Of a stretch of 64,000 nt of DNA, positions 60,423 through 64,000 are shown in pieces (the first letter of the stretch is position 1; the number at the start of each line of letters is the position of its first letter). The notes under the pieces were generated by a model. The model did no database searches and was not told where the DNA came from. It saw nothing but the letters and a program-made list of their open reading frames with translations. Both the position numbers and the translations under genes were made by a program. Source of the stretch: Pseudomonas serbica (lineage in GTDB: Bacteria; Pseudomonadota; Gammaproteobacteria; Pseudomonadales; Pseudomonadaceae); contig NZ_JAQIYM010000090.1 of assembly GCF_028823535.1 (NCBI RefSeq), positions 310,001 through 374,000 of the forward strand, given 5' to 3'.

Positions 60423-63400
60423 CTACACCTTCTGATAAAAGCCAAGCTGCGGATCGAACCACAAGGACGTGAAGTTGCCGCTTTTCTGCATCGACAGCAA
60501 GGCACTTTCAGCCAAGCTCATGTCTTCCGGATCTTCAGGCCGGTAACCCAACAGGCCGGCCACCGTATCGGTCAGCGCCAGCATTTGCTCGATGCTTAGG
60601 ATGTTTAACGCCGACAACAAGTAAATATCCGGGCTGACCAGCGTGTCATGAAAGGTCGGGAAGATGCAGTCATTGGCAGACTTGACCTGCTCCTGGCTGT
60701 TGAAAGTGAACCAACCGGCCTCTCCCCGCAGGTACTCGATCTTGGTGCTCTGATCAGTTCCCCGAAACACCGAGTTTTCATAGAACGTGCTGCACAAGAG
60801 AGCGTCCGCCTGCCGCGTGGCGTATTCCAGGGTGAAATGGTCAGTACCGCTTTGAGCATAGGCTCGTCGGAATAAGCCCAGCTGCTTGACCCGCTCCATC
60901 GCTGTCAGGGGCGCCAACGCATACTTGGGTGGTGTCGTGAGGCAGTGCCCGGCGTGCAGGGGCTTGTTGTCCACCAGGAGGGCTGACAATGCGGTGCGCG
61001 TACACAGTGGCGTCGCCGGCGCCGGCTGCGCCTGAATGGTCAGATACTGCAGGGCCTGGCCATGATTACGCTCTGCGCACTGCTGCGGAACATAGTAGGA
61101 GCGCTTCAGATCACGCCAGGCGCTGCGGTCGTCCGTCATACCCGCCAGTGACACCGGCATCACCAGTACGTTGGGCTTCTCGGCGGCAAGCCTGCGGTGA
61201 CGCCTAACACGGCCCCCGGCCTGAACGATTGATGTGGTGGAGCACGGCTCAAGCACACACCAGTCAAAGTCAAAATCACGCCCGGTTTCCATGATGGAGC
61301 TGGTGACCACCATCATCACCACGTGTTGCTTGCCCTCATCTTTGGCCTTAACCAAAGCAGCTTTGAAGTCAGCGTTGTCCAGCAGCGGATCTCCGACGCC
61401 GTCGTTCATCCTCGTGCGGTTCAAGTGCGCCTCAAGAAATCGCTCTTGCAGCACGCGAACAAGCCCTATGTTCTGGGCATGGTAGCAAATGAGCTTGACC
61501 ACCAACCCTTTGCCATCCAGGTGTTTGCGCAGATCCGACTGAATCAACCACTGAGCGAACTTCTGGGCGCTCTTCACCGTGTTGAGTCGGACAAATCCCG
61601 CGCTGTAGCTTATGCCTGTTTCATTGTCCTTGAGGCGGTTGTCCTTGTGCGCTTCGGTCGCCGAATACAACAGCGACGAAAAATAGCGATCCTGAGCGTG
61701 AGGCACTGTGCGCTCTTTCCCGGTTCTTTCGGTGTAGATGCTCTCCGCCACCAGTTCCAGGCGGCGCTCGGGCGGTCGTTTGCTATCAAACGCGGTAAAC
61801 CACGGCTCCATGTTCCGGACAATCCTTCGAGGCGACAGCTCGGCGCCTTTGCGCTCCTCCTCCGAGAAGGTGTCCATCACCTCGGTATAGAACTCACCGA
61901 AACTTCCGGTCTCGTGCTGGCTGAAGTATGGGGCCAGGTGGGTGATGATGAGACTGTCCGCGTCCTCTGTACCATAGAGGTTTTGATAAACCGCATAGCC
62001 CTTGAAATAAGCATCCCGGAACCCGTCCACCACGGTCTTTGGCAGCGTGGCCGAGGCAATGATCACCCGCCGACCGAATTGACCGGCGATCTCAATCAAG
62101 CGCCCAATACAGATCAGGTCATCGCCTCGATAATCGTCAACTTCATCGAGAATCAAGTCTGTGGTCATCAGGTGCAAGGCCTGCAACAGGTCTTTTGACT
62201 TCGCGAGGTCGATCAGGCGGATGACATGATCAACGGTCATCACCGACACGGGGGCCGAGAGCATGCGCATCAGGTGGTGATCCTCTTGCAGACAAGCCAA
62301 TTGCAGGGTTGCCCGCTGCGAGCCGTGGTAAACCACTGAATACTGCTCGGCGCCGGGCTCACTCAGCCGGTTGTCGGTACCAATGTCCTTAAGCCGCTGC
62401 CGGCTGGCGGCGCGGACTGTTTTCTTTTGCTCCCGGAAACGCCGCTTCAGCACGTCGTCGCCCACGAACATCGCCACCTGATCGGGCCTGAAGCCTACGG
62501 TGTCACTCAAATAGGCACTGGATGTCTGGAACGTCAGCGAGCGCATGCTCAGGAGCACGGAAAAACGAGGATGCTGGCGGGACGAAGTCATGATGGCCGC
62601 ACAAGCACGTGTCTTCCCCCTGCCCGTGCCTGCCGCCACAACGCAGAAGAAACCCTTTTCCGTTTGTGCATAGCGCTGCATGTGTTGCTGGGCATAGCCC
62701 TGCCAGGCATACGGTGACTCAACAATGCTTTCCGGCACCCGAAGGGAAGCCGGCTTGTCGGCCCTGCCGAGCTTCACCGGATCGAACATGCCCGGCGCCT
62801 GCTGAATGAATAACCCACGCAAAATCTGTTCGGCGAAATCGCCGGCTTTGCGCAGGTGCACATGGAGCCTATCGGCGAGGCGTGGGCTGTTCTCGGCCAT
62901 TTTGGTGTTGGCAAACAGAAGATTGTCCGCTTCACCGGTGAAAACCTGCTTTACGGCATCACAGGAGGCCTCATAGTCACCCAAGACCAGGCTTAAACGA
63001 CCTACCCTGACCAGCGAGGTCATCCAGGATGTAGCCGCACCGAAGCCCTTATCGGCACCGTCTCCGCCGCAGGTGAACATCTCCTGCTCAAACCCCGGCC
63101 ATTTCTCCCGTAAGTCCAACAGCTGTTGGACACTTTCAACCACCGCCGCCCGCCACTGGCCATGGCGCCATGGCTGATCAGCAGCCGGGAGTTTCAGGAA
63201 ATCGCCCAGGCGTTCAATGTTGGCCAGGCTAAACTCCCCTGACTCTTCGCACGTCACAATGCCAAAGTGGTGATTGAGTACGCTGATGAAACTGCCTTCG
63301 CGTTTCAGCCAGCCACCTGTGGGCAACTTGTGATGTGTGAAAACCAGCCACAACACACTCATCCACAACGGGAACTTTGCCCAGCGGCTGGCGTTGTTCA

Positions 63401-63881
63401 GGCTCAGGCGCTTCGCGAAATGGTTGAGTTCTGCCACCGAGGTAGAGCCGCGACTGGCCCCAGCCATCTTCAGGGCGACTTGGATATGCTCGTCGATCTC
63501 CAGGCGCATAGGCTCACTATCCAGCCAGGCTCGTTGTGATTCGAAGGCATCAAAGACACCCCTTGGGCTGCTCAGTTGCTCAAGCCAAGCCTCAGGGTCT
63601 GCGACATCGATCAGCAGCGCACTGACAACCTCATGCCGAATCGGATCATTACCCTCACCTTCGGCCAACGTGCCGGCGACGGCTTTTGTCAATTTACGGC
63701 TAAAGCCGACAGTGCCTTTGCCCAGGTCATGAAACAAACCGGCCAGGCGGACGGTGATTGCCAGGTATTCGAGTAAAGGACTTTGGGCTAGCGTGATGGA
63801 CTGGCCGCCCGGCGCATCCGGCCACAGGGGCAAACGATAACGAGCACAGGCAGGCTGAGCAGAATTCAAAGAATCAGGCAC
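60423..63881 (-). CDS. cas3: Cas3 helicase-nuclease of type I-F, without Cas2 domain
   Basis: This is a 1152-residue Cas3. The HD nuclease comes first (LAGLFHDLGKG near residue 50, THHKLP near 175). The SF2 helicase follows: Walker A AAGTGRGKTRACA, LLSMRSLTFQTSSAYL, LILDEVDDY, SATLP, and motif VI VQAGGRVRRHRR. I-F Cas3 is normally a Cas2-Cas3 fusion with about 95 residues of Cas2 before the HD domain. Here only about 45 residues precede HDLGKG, and an in-frame stop lies 7 codons before the GTG start (63881), so the Cas2 part is absent. The role is target-DNA unwinding and degradation after Cascade binding. No cas1 is seen; upstream sequence ends at the window edge. Confidence 0.93.
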   Translation of the reverse strand: MPDSLNSAQPACARYRLPLWPDAPGGQSITLAQSPLLEYLAITVRLAGLFHDLGKGTVGFSRKLTKAVAGTLAEGEGNDPIRHEVVSALLIDVADPEAWLEQLSSPRGVFDAFESQRAWLDSEPMRLEIDEHIQVALKMAGASRGSTSVAELNHFAKRLSLNNASRWAKFPLWMSVLWLVFTHHKLPTGGWLKREGSFISVLNHHFGIVTCEESGEFSLANIERLGDFLKLPAADQPWRHGQWRAAVVESVQQLLDLREKWPGFEQEMFTCGGDGADKGFGAATSWMTSLVRVGRLSLVLGDYEASCDAVKQVFTGEADNLLFANTKMAENSPRLADRLHVHLRKAGDFAEQILRGLFIQQAPGMFDPVKLGRADKPASLRVPESIVESPYAWQGYAQQHMQRYAQTEKGFFCVVAAGTGRGKTRACAAIMTSSRQHPRFSVLLSMRSLTFQTSSAYLSDTVGFRPDQVAMFVGDDVLKRRFREQKKTVRAASRQRLKDIGTDNRLSEPGAEQYSVVYHGSQRATLQLACLQEDHHLMRMLSAPVSVMTVDHVIRLIDLAKSKDLLQALHLMTTDLILDEVDDYRGDDLICIGRLIEIAGQFGRRVIIASATLPKTVVDGFRDAYFKGYAVYQNLYGTEDADSLIITHLAPYFSQHETGSFGEFYTEVMDTFSEEERKGAELSPRRIVRNMEPWFTAFDSKRPPERRLELVAESIYTERTGKERTVPHAQDRYFSSLLYSATEAHKDNRLKDNETGISYSAGFVRLNTVKSAQKFAQWLIQSDLRKHLDGKGLVVKLICYHAQNIGLVRVLQERFLEAHLNRTRMNDGVGDPLLDNADFKAALVKAKDEGKQHVVMMVVTSSIMETGRDFDFDWCVLEPCSTTSIVQAGGRVRRHRRLAAEKPNVLVMPVSLAGMTDDRSAWRDLKRSYYVPQQCAERNHGQALQYLTIQAQPAPATPLCTRTALSALLVDNKPLHAGHCLTTPPKYALAPLTAMERVKQLGLFRRAYAQSGTDHFTLEYATRQADALLCSTFYENSVFRGTDQSTKIEYLRGEAGWFTFNSQEQVKSANDCIFPTFHDTLVSPDIYLLSALNILSIEQMLALTDTVAGLLGYRPEDPEDMSLAESALLSMQKSGNFTSLWFDPQLGFYQKV

Positions 63882-64000
63882 GCAGAGATGTCCGTAGCTT
63901 CACGGTGAGCGTTGTGCGTCAGTGCGTGAGGACAAATAGCCGCTGGCGCGAAGAGAACGACTTCTCCGCCTATGCCCGCCCCGGAGCGTGTTGAAGCTGC

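Noticed and set aside
61323..62198. Long plus-strand frame inside cas3 (291 codons)
   Set aside because: It is antisense to conserved helicase motifs of cas3 and has no ribosome site or family resemblance.
63882..64000. Possible Cas2 domain or CRISPR repeats upstream of cas3
   Set aside because: An in-frame stop lies at 63900-63902 and no Cas2-like residues or repeats are visible in the last 119 bases.

Overview
The window looks like an accessory region of a large Pseudomonas replicon, most likely a megaplasmid or chromid. This is an inference from Pseudomonas-like SerS, Adk, FtsB and LexA-type sequences, moderate GC, many unrecognised small genes, and extra copies of housekeeping genes beside selfish or conflict-type modules. 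No replication, partition, conjugation or rRNA genes and no tRNA gene were seen, so the replicon type cannot be proved from this window.

Layout. 1-9.5 kb: unknown small genes, a CorA-family transporter, a solitary ERCC4-type nuclease, two paralogous membrane-anchored proteins, a short GspE/PilB-like ATPase and an HTH-membrane protein operon. 9.5-11.6 kb: a complete seryl-tRNA synthetase gene and an unknown helical protein. 12-28.2 kb: a two-partner secretion locus, with one TpsB transporter followed by two very large, recently duplicated TpsA exoproteins carrying 15 and 13 YDG repeats. 28.4-30.6 kb: an unknown gene, an ADP-ribosyltransferase-like protein and a DEDDh exoribonuclease-like protein. 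30.6-35.5 kb: an RNA-repair-type locus. RtcR, the sigma-54 activator with a CARF domain, is translationally coupled to a proteasome-like Ntn hydrolase. Divergently, a sigma-54 promoter drives a Ro60/Rsr protein followed by four tandem units of about 173 bp that look like Y-RNA-type noncoding RNAs, with a compensatory base-pair change between units. 35.5-39.1 kb: two paralogous unknown proteins, one interrupted by a single in-frame TGA. 39-44 kb: unknown genes, an FtsB homologue and a membrane M41-like peptidase without an AAA domain. 44.3-50.1 kb: an AT-rich, translationally coupled three-gene unit ending in a 1509-residue RTX protein. 50.7-54.7 kb: a histidine-leader attenuator upstream of a minimal HisRS-like catalytic core, a LexA-box-controlled protein with a LexA DNA-binding domain, and an adenylate kinase. 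54.7-63.9 kb: a divergent type I-F CRISPR effector operon (cas3-cas8f-cas5f-cas7f-cas6f) with no cas1, no Cas2 domain on Cas3 and no array in view, followed by two unknown genes.

The strongest candidates for undescribed biology are the RtcR/Ntn-hydrolase/Ro/tandem-RNA locus, the adaptation-less I-F operon with its membrane-protein neighbour, and the attenuated mini-HisRS. All rest on motifs and arrangement read by eye; no database search was possible.
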